This document shows positions 26,105 to 36,321 of a stretch of 64,000 bases of DNA, piece after piece. This DNA is from Fusobacterium sp. (lineage in GTDB: Bacteria > Fusobacteriota > Fusobacteriia > Fusobacteriales > Fusobacteriaceae), in NCBI GenBank assembly GCA_019416865.1, contig DXWL01000005.1:14081-78080 (forward strand). Reading direction: 5' to 3'. Below the pieces are notes generated by a model, which was given only the letters and a program-made list of their open reading frames with translations, made no database searches and was not told the DNA's origin. The stretch's first letter is position 1, and every line of letters begins with the position of its first letter. The translations under genes and the position numbers were made by a program.

Positions 26105-27178
26105 ATGAAAATATTTGTATCGACAGGAGAGGTTTCCGGAGATCTTCATCTCTCATACTTAGTAAAAAATATTTTAAAAATAGACAGTAATGTAGAATTT
26201 TACGGGACAGCTGGAGAACATTGCAGAGCAGCAGGAGTAAATATCATTCAAGACATAAAAGATATTGCTGTTATGGGATTTACAGAGGCTTTAAAAAAAT
26301 ATAGATACCTTAAGAAAAAAGCTAAAGAATATTTGGAATTTATAAAAGAAAATAAAATAGATAAGGTTATCCTTGTTGATTATGGAGGATTTAATTTAGC
26401 TTTTTTAAAACTTTTAAAAAAAGAAGTTCCTGAAGTGGAAGTATACTACTATATACCGCCAAAACTTTGGGTATGGGGAGAAAAAAGAATAAATACTTTG
26501 AAACTGGCAGATCATATAATGGTAATTTTTCCATGGGAGGTAGAATTTTATAAAAAGCATGGAGTAAATGCTGTTTATTATGGAAATCCTTTCTCTGAAA
26601 AATATTCTGCTATAGAAAACAGAGGGGATAAGATTCTTCTTTTACCAGGAAGCAGAAAACAGGAGATACAATCACTTCTTCCTGTTATGCTTGAAGTGGT
26701 AAATGCAAGACCTGACAAAGAATTTCTTCTTCGACTTCACAGTACAGAACCTTTTGGTTGGATACAGGAAAAACTTTTAAAATATCCAAATCTTATTATA
26801 ACAAGAGCAACTCTTGAAGAGGCTGTAAAAGAATCAGAAACAGCTATTGCTGCTTCAGGAACAGTAACCCTTGAACTGGCTCTTATGGGACTTCCTGCCG
26901 TTGTAATTTATAGAACAAATCCTATAAATGCTTTTATAGCTAGAAATATTTTAAAACTGGGATTTGTTTCTCTGCCAAATCTTACTCTTAACAGAGAGGT
27001 GTATCCTGAACTTTTACAAGAAAAATGTACCAGCAGTGAGATTCTATTTCAGCTTAACCTAATGAAAAACAAGGCTGATCAAGTGGAAAAGGATATAAGA
27101 GAGATAAGAGAAAGATTGTCAGGAAAAGATGTTGTAAAAAATTATGGGGAATATATATTGAGAGGACATAATTCATGA
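26105..27178 (+). CDS. lpxB: Lipid-A-disaccharide synthase
   Basis: Family 19 glycosyltransferase joining UDP-diacylglucosamine and lipid X at the inner membrane, 357 residues. Diagnostic stretches are STGEVSGDLHLSYLV at the start, YYIPPKLWVWGEKRI, LLPGSRKQEIQSLLPVML and the donor-binding SGTVTLELALMGLPAVVIYR. AAGGAG precedes the ATG. The stop overlaps the msbA start (ATGA), coupling synthesis to export. Confidence 0.96.
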   Translation: MKIFVSTGEVSGDLHLSYLVKNILKIDSNVEFYGTAGEHCRAAGVNIIQDIKDIAVMGFTEALKKYRYLKKKAKEYLEFIKENKIDKVILVDYGGFNLAFLKLLKKEVPEVEVYYYIPPKLWVWGEKRINTLKLADHIMVIFPWEVEFYKKHGVNAVYYGNPFSEKYSAIENRGDKILLLPGSRKQEIQSLLPVMLEVVNARPDKEFLLRLHSTEPFGWIQEKLLKYPNLIITRATLEEAVKESETAIAASGTVTLELALMGLPAVVIYRTNPINAFIARNILKLGFVSLPNLTLNREVYPELLQEKCTSSEILFQLNLMKNKADQVEKDIREIRERLSGKDVVKNYGEYILRGHNS

Positions 27179-28941
27179 TAAAAGATAAATTAAATCAGGT
27201 TTATAAAAGTGATGCATTGGGAGGATTTCTAAAATACAGTCTAAGATATAAGGGACTTCTTATATGGACAGTGATTATATCTTCTCTTTCTTCTGCACTT
27301 GGAGCTGCTCCTGCATGGCTTACAAAATATCTTGTAGATGATGTATTAATATCAAAAAACGGAAAAGTAATGGTGCTTATAGGAATTGCTATTTTCGTTA
27401 CTACAGCTCTTAAACTTATAACAGCTTATTATTCATCTACAACATCTGCATATTTAACAGAAAAAATAAGAAGAGATATCAAAATAGATATATTTGATCA
27501 CATTGAAAATCTGCCTATGTCTTATTTTACACAAAATAAGCTGGGAGATTTGATGGCAAGACTTTCTGGAGATTCTTCAAGCCTTGGAAAAATAGGATTT
27601 TTATTGTTTGAAATGTTTAAAGAGTTTACTCTTGTTCTTATCTTTTTAATAAGAATGTTTCAGGTTGATTTTGTTCTTGCTCTTGTATCTATTACAGTAC
27701 TTCCTGCTATGCTTGGAGTAATAAAAAAATACAGCAAGAAAATGAGAAAATCGGGAAAAGTAAGACAGGATACAATTGGACTTGCAACAGCTTTTATGCA
27801 GGAATCTCTTGCAGGAATTCAGGTAATAAAAGGGTTTAATAAAGTCGATATGACTGTGGAAAGATATAAAGATGTAACTGCTGAAGAGATGGAGAGAATA
27901 TATAAGGCTCAGAAAATAAAAGCTAAGATATCTCCGCTTAACGAACTTTTAGCAACTGTAATGATACTTCTTGTTGCAGCTTATGGAGGTTATCAGATAG
28001 TTTATGCAGGGACAATGACAGCAGGGGATCTTATATCGTTTATAACAGCTATTGGACTTATGCAGTCGCCGCTTAAAAAACTTATTTCAAGAAACAGTGA
28101 ACTGTATGAAATTATTCCTTCAGGGGACAGAGTTATGGAGATGTTCAATGAACATAAAGAGATTGATTGCTATATCGACACTCCAGAGAAGTTTCCTGAT
28201 AATATAGACAGTATAAAATTTGAAAATGTAGATTTTACATACCCTAAATCAGAAACAAAAGTTTTACAGAATATAAATCTGCAGGTGAAAAAAGGTGAAA
28301 TTGTAGCTTTTGTAGGAAGCAGCGGAAGTGGAAAAACAACTCTTGTAAATATGATTCCAAGATTTTATGATCCTCAAGGGGGATGTCTAAAAATAAACGA
28401 TATTGATATTAGAAATTATTCTTTGAAAAATTTCAGAAATCATATTGGAATGGTTCCACAGGATACATTTTTATTTAGTGGAACAATAGCTGAAAATATA
28501 GCTTTTGGAAAAGATGAAGTAACAAGAGAAGAGATAGAAAAAGCTGCTAAGATGGCAAATGCTTACAACTTTATTGTTGATTTGGAGAAAGGATTTGAAA
28601 CAGAGGTAGGAGAAAGAGGTGTGCTTCTTTCAGGAGGACAAAAGCAGAGAATTGCAATAGCGAGAGCTCTTATTCAAAATCCTTCTATAATGATTTTAGA
28701 CGAAGCTACTTCAGCTCTTGATACAGAATCAGAAAGACTTGTGCAAGATGCTCTTGAAAAACTTATGGTAGGAAGAACAACTTTTGTAATAGCTCACAGA
28801 CTTTCAACAATAACAGGTGCAGATAAAATAGTAGTTATGGAAAAAGGAAAAATAAAAGAGATAGGAACTCATCACGAGCTTCTTGAAAAAGATGGAATAT
28901 ATACTAGACTTTACAATATACAATTTAATAATGAAAAATAG
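27175..28941 (+). CDS. msbA: MsbA-type lipid A exporter ABC transporter
   Basis: A half-transporter of 588 residues with a six-helix membrane domain (about 20-320) and an ATPase domain with Walker A GSSGSGKTTL, signature LLSGGQKQR, Walker B IMILDEATSALD and the switch AHRLST. It starts inside the lpxB stop by four bases. The position directly after lpxB supports lipid A flipping across the inner membrane. The ABC subfamily also includes drug exporters, so the assignment rests on context plus family. Confidence 0.9.
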   Translation: MIKDKLNQVYKSDALGGFLKYSLRYKGLLIWTVIISSLSSALGAAPAWLTKYLVDDVLISKNGKVMVLIGIAIFVTTALKLITAYYSSTTSAYLTEKIRRDIKIDIFDHIENLPMSYFTQNKLGDLMARLSGDSSSLGKIGFLLFEMFKEFTLVLIFLIRMFQVDFVLALVSITVLPAMLGVIKKYSKKMRKSGKVRQDTIGLATAFMQESLAGIQVIKGFNKVDMTVERYKDVTAEEMERIYKAQKIKAKISPLNELLATVMILLVAAYGGYQIVYAGTMTAGDLISFITAIGLMQSPLKKLISRNSELYEIIPSGDRVMEMFNEHKEIDCYIDTPEKFPDNIDSIKFENVDFTYPKSETKVLQNINLQVKKGEIVAFVGSSGSGKTTLVNMIPRFYDPQGGCLKINDIDIRNYSLKNFRNHIGMVPQDTFLFSGTIAENIAFGKDEVTREEIEKAAKMANAYNFIVDLEKGFETEVGERGVLLSGGQKQRIAIARALIQNPSIMILDEATSALDTESERLVQDALEKLMVGRTTFVIAHRLSTITGADKIVVMEKGKIKEIGTHHELLEKDGIYTRLYNIQFNNEK

Positions 28942-28953
28942 GGAGAAATTAAA

Positions 28954-29727
28954 ATGGAAAAAATTTTAAGAGAAGACAGCAGAGAAGTTGACAATATAAG
29001 AAAAGTAAATGTTATAAGAAATTATACAATTCATGCAGAAGGATCAGTACTTATATCTTTTGGAAATACAAAAGTAATATGTACAGCCTCTGTTTCAGAT
29101 AAAGTACCTCCATTTTTAAGAGGACAAGGAAAAGGTTGGATAACAGCAGAATATTCTATGCTTCCAAGAGCAACTGGTGAAAGAACACAAAGAGAATCTG
29201 TTAAGGGAAAACTTTCAGGAAGAACTATGGAGATACAAAGATTAATAGGAAGATCTCTTCGTTCTTGTATAAATCTTGACAAACTTGGTGAAAAAACTAT
29301 AACAATTGACTGTGATGTTATTCAAGCTGACGGAGGAACAAGAACAGCTTCTATAACAGGAGGATATATAGCTCTTGCTATGGCAGTAGAAAGAATGGTA
29401 AGAAACGGAGAACTTGCTGAAAATCCTCTTATTTCAAAAGTAGCTGCAATAAGTGTTGGTATTGTAAGCGGAATTCCTATGATAGATCTTAAATACAGTG
29501 AAGATTCAGCAGCTGAAGTGGATATGAATGTTGTAATGAACGATAAAGGAGAATTTATAGAAGTTCAGGGAACAGGAGAGGAAGCTACTTATACAAGAGC
29601 AGAACTTAATACTCTTCTTGATATGGCAGAAGTAGGAATAAGACAACTTCTTGATATTCAAGGAAAAACTCTTTATGAAGAATTTCAAATGAATAATATT
29701 CAAGAATATTCAGGAGAGGTATTTTAA
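28954..29727 (+). CDS. rph: Ribonuclease PH
   Basis: Phosphorolytic 3' exonuclease that trims tRNA precursors, 257 residues. Family segments are AEGSVLISFGNTKVICTASV, GQGKGWITAEYSMLPRATGE (phosphate-binding region), RTMEIQRLIGRSLR and DCDVIQADGGTRTASI. GGGAGAAA precedes the ATG, 12 bases after msbA. It pairs with rdgB, one base downstream, an arrangement seen in many bacteria. Confidence 0.96.
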   Translation: MEKILREDSREVDNIRKVNVIRNYTIHAEGSVLISFGNTKVICTASVSDKVPPFLRGQGKGWITAEYSMLPRATGERTQRESVKGKLSGRTMEIQRLIGRSLRSCINLDKLGEKTITIDCDVIQADGGTRTASITGGYIALAMAVERMVRNGELAENPLISKVAAISVGIVSGIPMIDLKYSEDSAAEVDMNVVMNDKGEFIEVQGTGEEATYTRAELNTLLDMAEVGIRQLLDIQGKTLYEEFQMNNIQEYSGEVF

Positions 29728-29728
29728 G

Positions 29729-30313
29729 ATGAAAATATTTTTAGCAACAGGAAATAAAAACAAAATAAAAGAGATAGAAAAAATATTTAAAATGGATAAT
29801 ATAGAGATTCTTTCTATAAATGATGGAATTGAGATTCCTGAAGTTGTAGAAGATGGAGATACATTTGAAGCAAATTCACAGAAAAAAGCAGTAGAAATAG
29901 CTAAATTTACAAATATGATAACAGTGGCTGATGATTCTGGATTGTGTGTTGACGCTTTAAACGGAGCTCCTGGAGTATACTCTGCAAGATATGCAGGAGA
30001 GCATGGAAATGATCTTGACAATAATATGAAAGTTGTAAAAGAACTTCAAGGCATAGAAAACAGAAAAGCAAGATTCGTATGTGTAATCTCTATCGCAAAA
30101 CCAGACGGAGAGGTTCACTCTTTCAGAGGAGAGGTTGAGGGAGAATTTATCGATACTCCTGTGGGAACAGAGGGATTTGGATATGATCCCCATTTCTTTA
30201 TGAGAGAATATGGAAAAACTCTTGCAGAAATTCCTGAAATAAAGAATAAAATAAGCCACAGAGCAAAAGCTCTTGAAAAGCTGAAAGAAAATATTGATAA
30301 AATATTAAAATAA
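29729..30313 (+). CDS. rdgB: Non-canonical purine NTP pyrophosphatase (RdgB/HAM1)
   Basis: House-cleaning enzyme that hydrolyses ITP, dITP and XTP, 194 residues. The signature starts ATGNKNKIKEIEKIF; the active site has VADDSGLCVDALNGAPGVYS and EGFGYDPHFFM. It starts one base after the rph stop and ends at an intrinsic terminator, closing the long cluster that begins at pcrA or lpxC. Confidence 0.96.
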   Translation: MKIFLATGNKNKIKEIEKIFKMDNIEILSINDGIEIPEVVEDGDTFEANSQKKAVEIAKFTNMITVADDSGLCVDALNGAPGVYSARYAGEHGNDLDNNMKVVKELQGIENRKARFVCVISIAKPDGEVHSFRGEVEGEFIDTPVGTEGFGYDPHFFMREYGKTLAEIPEIKNKISHRAKALEKLKENIDKILK

Positions 30314-30315
30314 AC

Positions 30316-30341
30316 AGGACTGTTTACAACAGTCCTTTTTT
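30316..30341 (+). terminator. Intrinsic terminator after rdgB
   Basis: AGGACTGTT (30316-30324) pairs with AACAGTCCT (30328-30336) around a three-base loop, followed by TTTTTT. hslU starts only 18 bases further on. Unless this terminator is leaky, hslU needs a promoter inside rdgB or the hairpin region. Confidence 0.85.
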
Positions 30342-30358
30342 AAGAGGAGAACACAGTT

Positions 30359-31684
30359 ATGACAGATAATATATTAGTTCCAAAAAAAATTGTGGAAGAA
30401 CTTGATAAATACATAATCTCTCAAGAGGAAGCTAAAAAGAATGTAGCAATCTCTTTGAGAAACAGATATAGAAGAAAAGCAATAAAAGATGAAAATCTAA
30501 GAAAAGAGATAACACCTAAAAATATAATTCTTATGGGATCAACAGGTGTAGGAAAAACAGAGATTGCCAGAAGACTTGCAAAAATTACAGATTCTCCTTT
30601 TCTAAAAGTTGAGGCAACAAAATATACAGAGGTAGGGTATGTTGGAAAAGATGTTGAGAGCATAATAAAAGATCTTGTGGCTGTAACGATAACAAAATTA
30701 AAAAATAAAAAAATAGAATCGTTAAGAGAAGAGTATTATATGAGTGCTGTTGAGGAGGTTGCCAAAAAACTAAATCATTTGGATACTTTAAATGATGAAT
30801 TTAAAAATGAACTTATCAATCATATTCTTCAGGGAAAATATGATGATAAAGAGGTTGAAGTAGAAAAACCTAAGATGTCAAATATGGGAGCACCTATTGT
30901 GGAAGTTGTAGGAGCTACAGATGATCGTGAAATAGGAAGTGTTCTTGAAAATATTATGTCTAGTTTTGACAACAATAAGAAAAATAAAAAACTTAAAATG
31001 AAAGTTAAAGATGCTATTGAGTTTGTTCTTAATAAACAGATAAATGAAAATCTTGATATGGATGAGATAATTCCACAAGCATTAAAAATGGCAGAAGAAG
31101 ACGGAATAATATTTATTGATGAAATAGATAAGATTGCTGAAAGAGAGAACAGCGGAAGAAGTGAGGTATCAAGACAGGGGGTACAAAGAGATATTCTTCC
31201 TATAGTAGAGGGAACAACAGTGATGACAAATTATGGACCTGTAGCAACAGATCATATTTTATTTATTGCAGCAGGAGCTTTTTCAGAATCTGATTTTTCA
31301 GACCTTATGCCTGAACTTCAAGGAAGATTTCCAATAGTTGTAGAGATGAAAGATCTTACTAAGGAGGATTTTATAAAAATTCTTACAGAGGTAGAGTTTA
31401 ATATTTTAGATCAGTATAAAACACTTTTAAAAACTGATAATGTCGAACTTTCATTCTCAAAAGGGGCTGTTGAAGCTGTGGCAGAATATGCTTTAAAACT
31501 TAATGATAATGTTGAAAATATAGGGGCTAGAAGACTTGCAGGAATGATAGAACTTATATTAAGGGAGATAATGTTTGAAGCTCCTTATAATGAGCCTAAA
31601 AAAATAACTATTGATAAAAAATATGTGGAAAAAGTATTTAAAAATCAATTTGAAGATGAAAATCTGGACAAATATATACTGTAA
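30359..31684 (+). CDS. hslU: HslU (ClpY) ATPase subunit
   Basis: AAA+ unfoldase of the HslUV protease, 441 residues. It has Walker A STGVGKTEIARRL, the HslU hallmark VEATKYTEVGYVGKDVESI, Walker B IIFIDEIDKIAERE after an intermediate domain (about 120-240), and sensor region ENIGARRLAGMIE. AGAGGAG precedes the ATG. The peptidase hslV, normally just upstream, is not next to it or elsewhere in the window. The smc gene follows after 14 bases. Confidence 0.95.
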   Translation: MTDNILVPKKIVEELDKYIISQEEAKKNVAISLRNRYRRKAIKDENLRKEITPKNIILMGSTGVGKTEIARRLAKITDSPFLKVEATKYTEVGYVGKDVESIIKDLVAVTITKLKNKKIESLREEYYMSAVEEVAKKLNHLDTLNDEFKNELINHILQGKYDDKEVEVEKPKMSNMGAPIVEVVGATDDREIGSVLENIMSSFDNNKKNKKLKMKVKDAIEFVLNKQINENLDMDEIIPQALKMAEEDGIIFIDEIDKIAERENSGRSEVSRQGVQRDILPIVEGTTVMTNYGPVATDHILFIAAGAFSESDFSDLMPELQGRFPIVVEMKDLTKEDFIKILTEVEFNILDQYKTLLKTDNVELSFSKGAVEAVAEYALKLNDNVENIGARRLAGMIELILREIMFEAPYNEPKKITIDKKYVEKVFKNQFEDENLDKYIL

Positions 31685-31698
31685 CTAAGGAGATACTC

Positions 31699-34600
31699 AT
31701 GTATTTAAAAGGCGTAGAAATATATGGATTCAAGTCTTTCGGAGAAAGAATAAAAATAGATTTTGAAGGGGGAATAACTTCAATTGTAGGTCCTAATGGT
31801 TCTGGAAAATCAAATATTCTTGACGCTATTTTATGGGTTCTTGGAGAGCAGTCTTATAAAAATATAAGAGCCAAAGAGAGCAAGGATGTAATATTTTCAG
31901 GAGGGGACAAGAAAAAACCTGCAAACAGTGCAGAAGTTTCTCTTTATATTGATAACAGAGATAAATTTTTCCCTATAAATGAGGATACAGCAAAAATTAC
32001 AAGAAAGCTGTATCTTAACGGGGAAAATGAGTATCTTGTAAATGACAGAAGAGTAAGATTAAAAGATATTAATGATATGTTTATGGATACAGGAGTGGGA
32101 AAATCTGCTTACTCTGTTATTGGACAAGGAAAGGTGGAAAGAATTATCTCATCATCTAAAAAAGAGGTGAAAGAGATAATAGAGGAAGCTGCAGGAGTAA
32201 AGAAATTTCAACAAAGAAAAAATGAATCTGAGAAAAAACTTGAAAATGTAAGCAATGAAGTTGAAAAAATAGAGCTTGTATTAAATGAAACAGGTGAAAA
32301 CAGAGCTAAAATAAAAAAACAGGCTGAAAGAGCAATGGCTTTTCTTGAATTAAAAAATGAAAGAGATTCAATAAATAAAGGACTTACAGTTTACGATCTT
32401 GAAAAAAACAGAGAGTTTCTTGAAAGAACAAATGAAAAAATAACAGGGATGATAGAGGGACTTTCAAACCTTGAAAAAAATAAAAGAGAAAACAATGAGG
32501 AACTTTTAAAGATAAGCACAGAGAGAGCAAATTTAAAAACATTCATTGAAAGTACTCTTGATAAAAATGAAGAATTAAAAACTCTTATAAATAATTTTGA
32601 AAGAGAGAAAGCAAGACTTGCAGAAAGACAGGAAGCATATAAAAGAGATATTGCAGATAAAAAAGAAAGACTAACTCTTTCAAAAGAAAAATCTGTAAGA
32701 GCAGAGGAATATTTAAAAAAACTTGCAGAGGAAAAAGAAAAAATACAGACTGATATAAAATCAGGAGAAACAGATTTTTCAAAATATGAAAATGAAATAG
32801 AAAAAAGAGATAAAGAAAAAGCAGAAATAGAAAGAGATATTGAAGTTAAAAAAAGACAAGTTCTTGATTTTGAAGTAGAAAAACTTCAGTTTCTTAATGA
32901 TATAGAAAGTTCTTCCAGAAGAGTAAAGGGAAGCAATTCAAAAATAAGTTCTTTAAAAGAAGAGATTGCAGAAGTTGAAGAAAGAATAAAATCCAATAAA
33001 GAGCTTCTTGAAACAGCTGAAAAAAATAAAATTGAAAAAGAGAGAAAGCTGAAAGAAACAGAGGAAAGACAACAGATTTGTGAAAAACAGATATCAGAGA
33101 TAAGTATTAATACAAATAAAATTTCTGAAATTTTAAGAAGAGATGAAAATGAGGAAAACAGAAACAGAGTAAAATATGACAGCCTTGTGAGATTTGAAGA
33201 AAATAATGATGGATTTTTTAAAGGTGTAAAAGAGATATTAAACTGTGGATTAAAAGGTGTAAACGGAGCTTTGATATCACTTATCTCTATTCCTGAATAT
33301 TTGGAGAAGGCTGTTGAATCTGCAATTCCAGGAAATCTTCAGGATATTGTTGTAGATGACAGTAATGTTGCTAAAAAATGTATTGAGATATTAAAAGAAA
33401 GAAAGGTTGGAAGAGCTTCTTTCCTTGCTCTTGATACAATAAAAACTTTTTCAAGAAAAGAGTTTCCTGTTTATGATGGAATTATTGGAAGAGCTTCTGA
33501 ACTTATAAATTTTGATAAAAGATATCAGAAAGTTATCGATATGATTTTAGGAAATCTTATGATAGTAAAAGATATTGATACAGCTGTTTCAATTACAAAG
33601 AAAAATCTTTATTCAGGAAATATTGTAACTCTTGGAGGAGAGCTTATAAGCGGAAGCGGAAGAATCACAGGAGGAGAAAGTAAAAACTCTGCAATTACTC
33701 AGATGTTTGAAAGAAGAAAAGAGATGAAAAGACTGGAAACTCTTTTGGGAGAACTTACTAAGAGAATTACAGAAAATAGAGAGCTTCTTGACGGATACAG
33801 TAAAAAACTTGAAAATCTTGAAAATGAGATATATCAAATAGATGTTCAGGAAGAAAGTCTTAGAAAAAATATAAAACTTTATACAGAGGAATATGAAAGC
33901 CTGAAACAGAAAGATGAAAAGCTAAATAAAAACAGAAATATGTTTATTCAGGAGAAAGAAGAGGAGGAACAGTACGCCAAAGAATATGAGAAGCGTATAG
34001 CAAATTCTAATCTTGGAAAAGAAAATATAGAAAAGGTTACAAAGGAACTAAAAGAAAAAATAGATTCCGATACTCTTGTGCTTCAAAATTTAAATGGAGA
34101 GATAAAAAATCTTAATGATGAATTTGCTGATATAAAAATAAAATTTTTAAACAGCAAAGACAGACTTGTTCAGCTTGAAAGTGAAAGAGAAAAAAGTATT
34201 TCTGAAAAAGATGAGATAGAAAAAGAGATATCTTTTATAGAAAATAATGTGGAAAGACTTGAAAAAGAGATAGAAAAATCTGGAGAACTTTTAAAAGAAA
34301 CAGAAGAAAGCAGAGAGAAAAAACAGGCTGAATATGAAAGAGAAAATAGAGAACTTCAAATTTCCAAAGAAAAAGAGGCACTTTTAGAGATAAAAGAAAA
34401 AGAACTTACAGGAATAATAAGAGATTTTGAAACACAGGAATACAGAGAGAGTGAAAAACTAAAATCAGAAAGAGAAAAAGTGATTCAATTTGGAGAAAAA
34501 ATTCTTGCCCTGGAAGATACTCTTTCTCAGCTTGATTCAATAGAGGCTAAAGAGGTTGCAGAACTTAATTACAGAGAGATGTCAGACAGAGCGAGAAATC

Positions 34601-35214
34601 TTACAAATAAATTGAAAGATTTTGAAACTGTAAATCTTTTAGCAGTAGAAGAGTTTAAAGAGCTGGATAAAAAATATGAATTTATAAAAGCACAGAAAGA
34701 TGATTTGGAAAAAAGCAGACAATCTCTTCTTGAAATAATTGATGAGATTTCAAAAGCTATAGAAGAAAGATTCCATGATGCTTATGAAAATATAAATAAA
34801 AATTTCAATCTGATGTGTATGGAAACAATTGATAACTCTGAGGGAAATCTTGTTCTTTCAAATGAAGATTCATATGAAAACTGTGGTGTTGAAATTTATG
34901 TAAAATTTAAAAATAAAAAAAGACAGTCTTTGACACTTCTTTCAGGAGGGGAAAAGTCTATGGTAGCAATTGCATTTATTATGGCAATATTTATGTATAA
35001 ACCAAGTCCTTTTACTTTCCTTGACGAGATAGAAGCTGCTCTTGACGAAAAAAATACCAAAAAACTTATTGGTAAACTTAAAGAATTTACAGATAAATCA
35101 CAATTTATTATGATAACACATAACAAGGAAACTATGAAATCATCTGATACTTTATTTGGGGTAACAATGAATAAAAAAATAGGAATTTCAAAAATTGTGC
35201 CTGTTAAATTATAA
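31699..35214 (+). CDS. smc: Chromosome segregation protein SMC
   Basis: Chromosome-condensing ATPase of 1171 residues. The N-terminal head has Walker A VGPNGSGKSNIL (about 30-41) and the conserved MDTGVGKSAYSVIGQGKVE. Long coiled coils flank a hinge at about 500-640 that contains SGSGRITGG at its end. The C-terminal head has the signature LLSGGEKSMVAIAF (S1082 region) and Walker B FLDEIEAALD (D1109, E1110). AAGGAG precedes the ATG. It acts as a dimer with ScpA/ScpB on DNA; those genes are not in this window. Several minus-strand open frames within it are shadows. Confidence 0.96.
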   Translation: MYLKGVEIYGFKSFGERIKIDFEGGITSIVGPNGSGKSNILDAILWVLGEQSYKNIRAKESKDVIFSGGDKKKPANSAEVSLYIDNRDKFFPINEDTAKITRKLYLNGENEYLVNDRRVRLKDINDMFMDTGVGKSAYSVIGQGKVERIISSSKKEVKEIIEEAAGVKKFQQRKNESEKKLENVSNEVEKIELVLNETGENRAKIKKQAERAMAFLELKNERDSINKGLTVYDLEKNREFLERTNEKITGMIEGLSNLEKNKRENNEELLKISTERANLKTFIESTLDKNEELKTLINNFEREKARLAERQEAYKRDIADKKERLTLSKEKSVRAEEYLKKLAEEKEKIQTDIKSGETDFSKYENEIEKRDKEKAEIERDIEVKKRQVLDFEVEKLQFLNDIESSSRRVKGSNSKISSLKEEIAEVEERIKSNKELLETAEKNKIEKERKLKETEERQQICEKQISEISINTNKISEILRRDENEENRNRVKYDSLVRFEENNDGFFKGVKEILNCGLKGVNGALISLISIPEYLEKAVESAIPGNLQDIVVDDSNVAKKCIEILKERKVGRASFLALDTIKTFSRKEFPVYDGIIGRASELINFDKRYQKVIDMILGNLMIVKDIDTAVSITKKNLYSGNIVTLGGELISGSGRITGGESKNSAITQMFERRKEMKRLETLLGELTKRITENRELLDGYSKKLENLENEIYQIDVQEESLRKNIKLYTEEYESLKQKDEKLNKNRNMFIQEKEEEEQYAKEYEKRIANSNLGKENIEKVTKELKEKIDSDTLVLQNLNGEIKNLNDEFADIKIKFLNSKDRLVQLESEREKSISEKDEIEKEISFIENNVERLEKEIEKSGELLKETEESREKKQAEYERENRELQISKEKEALLEIKEKELTGIIRDFETQEYRESEKLKSEREKVIQFGEKILALEDTLSQLDSIEAKEVAELNYREMSDRARNLTNKLKDFETVNLLAVEEFKELDKKYEFIKAQKDDLEKSRQSLLEIIDEISKAIEERFHDAYENINKNFNLMCMETIDNSEGNLVLSNEDSYENCGVEIYVKFKNKKRQSLTLLSGGEKSMVAIAFIMAIFMYKPSPFTFLDEIEAALDEKNTKKLIGKLKEFTDKSQFIMITHNKETMKSSDTLFGVTMNKKIGISKIVPVKL

Positions 35215-35240
35215 AATTATAATAAAAAAATAAAAAATCT

Positions 35241-35269
35241 TTGATTTTTATTTATAATAACTGTACAAT
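35241..35269 (+). promoter_or_regulatory. Promoter for lpxK and following genes
   Basis: TTGATT at 35241-35246 and TACAAT at 35264-35269 have an exact 17-base spacer, 37 bases before the lpxK ATG. The preceding AAATAAAA...TTTTTATTT sequence can form a weak A/T hairpin but is not a convincing terminator for smc. Confidence 0.58.
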
Positions 35270-35306
35270 AGTATAAGTAGAGATAAATTTATATTAAGAG
35301 GGAAAA

Positions 35307-36317
35307 ATGAAAATTTTAGCATATATATATTTTTGTATAACAAGCCTTAGGAACTGGCTGTATAACAAAAAAATTTTAAAAATAAATAAAATTGAAGATG
35401 TTTTTGTTATCTGTATAGGAAATATTACAGTGGGGGGAACAGGAAAGACCCCTGCTGTTCAGTATTTTGCCAAAAGACTTATGCAGGAAGGAAGAAAAGT
35501 TGCAGTAGTGTCAAGGGGATACAGAGGAAAGAGAAAAACAGAGCCTCTTATAGTATCTGATGGAAAAAATATTCTTGTTACATCTAAAGAAAGCGGAGAT
35601 GAGCCTTACAGCCATGCTCTTAATTTGAAAGTTCCTGTTATAGTTGGGAAAAACAGATATAAGGCATGTAAACTTGCAAAAGAAACTTTTGATGTGGATA
35701 CAATTATTCTTGATGATGGTTTTCAGCATAGAAAACTTCACAGGGACTGGGATATTGTTCTTATAGATGCAACAAATCCATTTGGAAGAGAAGCACTTCT
35801 TCCAAAAGGAACTTTGAGAGAAAGTTTTCATCCTGCAGCAAAGAGAGCTTCTGAATTTATAATTACAAAATCAGATCTTGTGGGAGAAAGAGAAGTAGAA
35901 ACTTTAAAAAGATTTTTGAAGAAAAAATATAAAAAACCAGTTTCAATGGCAAAACATGGGATAACATCTTTATGTGATATAGAAGGAAATGCTAAGCCTC
36001 TGTTTTGGGTAAAAGGAAAAAGAGTTTTATTGTTTTCAGGACTGGCAAATCCTCTTAATTTCCAAAAAACAGTAACATCTCTTGATCCAAGTTATATGGA
36101 GAGGATAGACTTTTTAGATCACCATAGTTTTAAAGAAAAGGATATTGAACTTATAAAGAGAAGGGCTGAAGAGATGAGAGCTTCATATATAATTACAACA
36201 GAAAAAGATGTGGTGAAGCTGCCAAAACATATTTACATTGAAAATTTATATGTGCTGAAAATAGAATTTGAATTTATAGAAAATAATACACTAAAATGTT
36301 TTAGAGGAGTGAAATAA
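35307..36317 (+). CDS. lpxK: Tetraacyldisaccharide 4'-kinase
   Basis: Inner-membrane-associated kinase that makes lipid IVA, 336 residues. An N-terminal hydrophobic segment (about 1-18) is followed by a P-loop GNITVGGTGKTPAVQYFA and the LpxK motif DDGFQHRKLHRDWDIVLID. AGAGGG precedes the ATG. It is separated from the main lpx cluster by about 6 kb and is followed by an uncharacterised gene after four bases. Confidence 0.95.
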   Translation: MKILAYIYFCITSLRNWLYNKKILKINKIEDVFVICIGNITVGGTGKTPAVQYFAKRLMQEGRKVAVVSRGYRGKRKTEPLIVSDGKNILVTSKESGDEPYSHALNLKVPVIVGKNRYKACKLAKETFDVDTIILDDGFQHRKLHRDWDIVLIDATNPFGREALLPKGTLRESFHPAAKRASEFIITKSDLVGEREVETLKRFLKKKYKKPVSMAKHGITSLCDIEGNAKPLFWVKGKRVLLFSGLANPLNFQKTVTSLDPSYMERIDFLDHHSFKEKDIELIKRRAEEMRASYIITTEKDVVKLPKHIYIENLYVLKIEFEFIENNTLKCFRGVK

Positions 36318-36321
36318 AATA

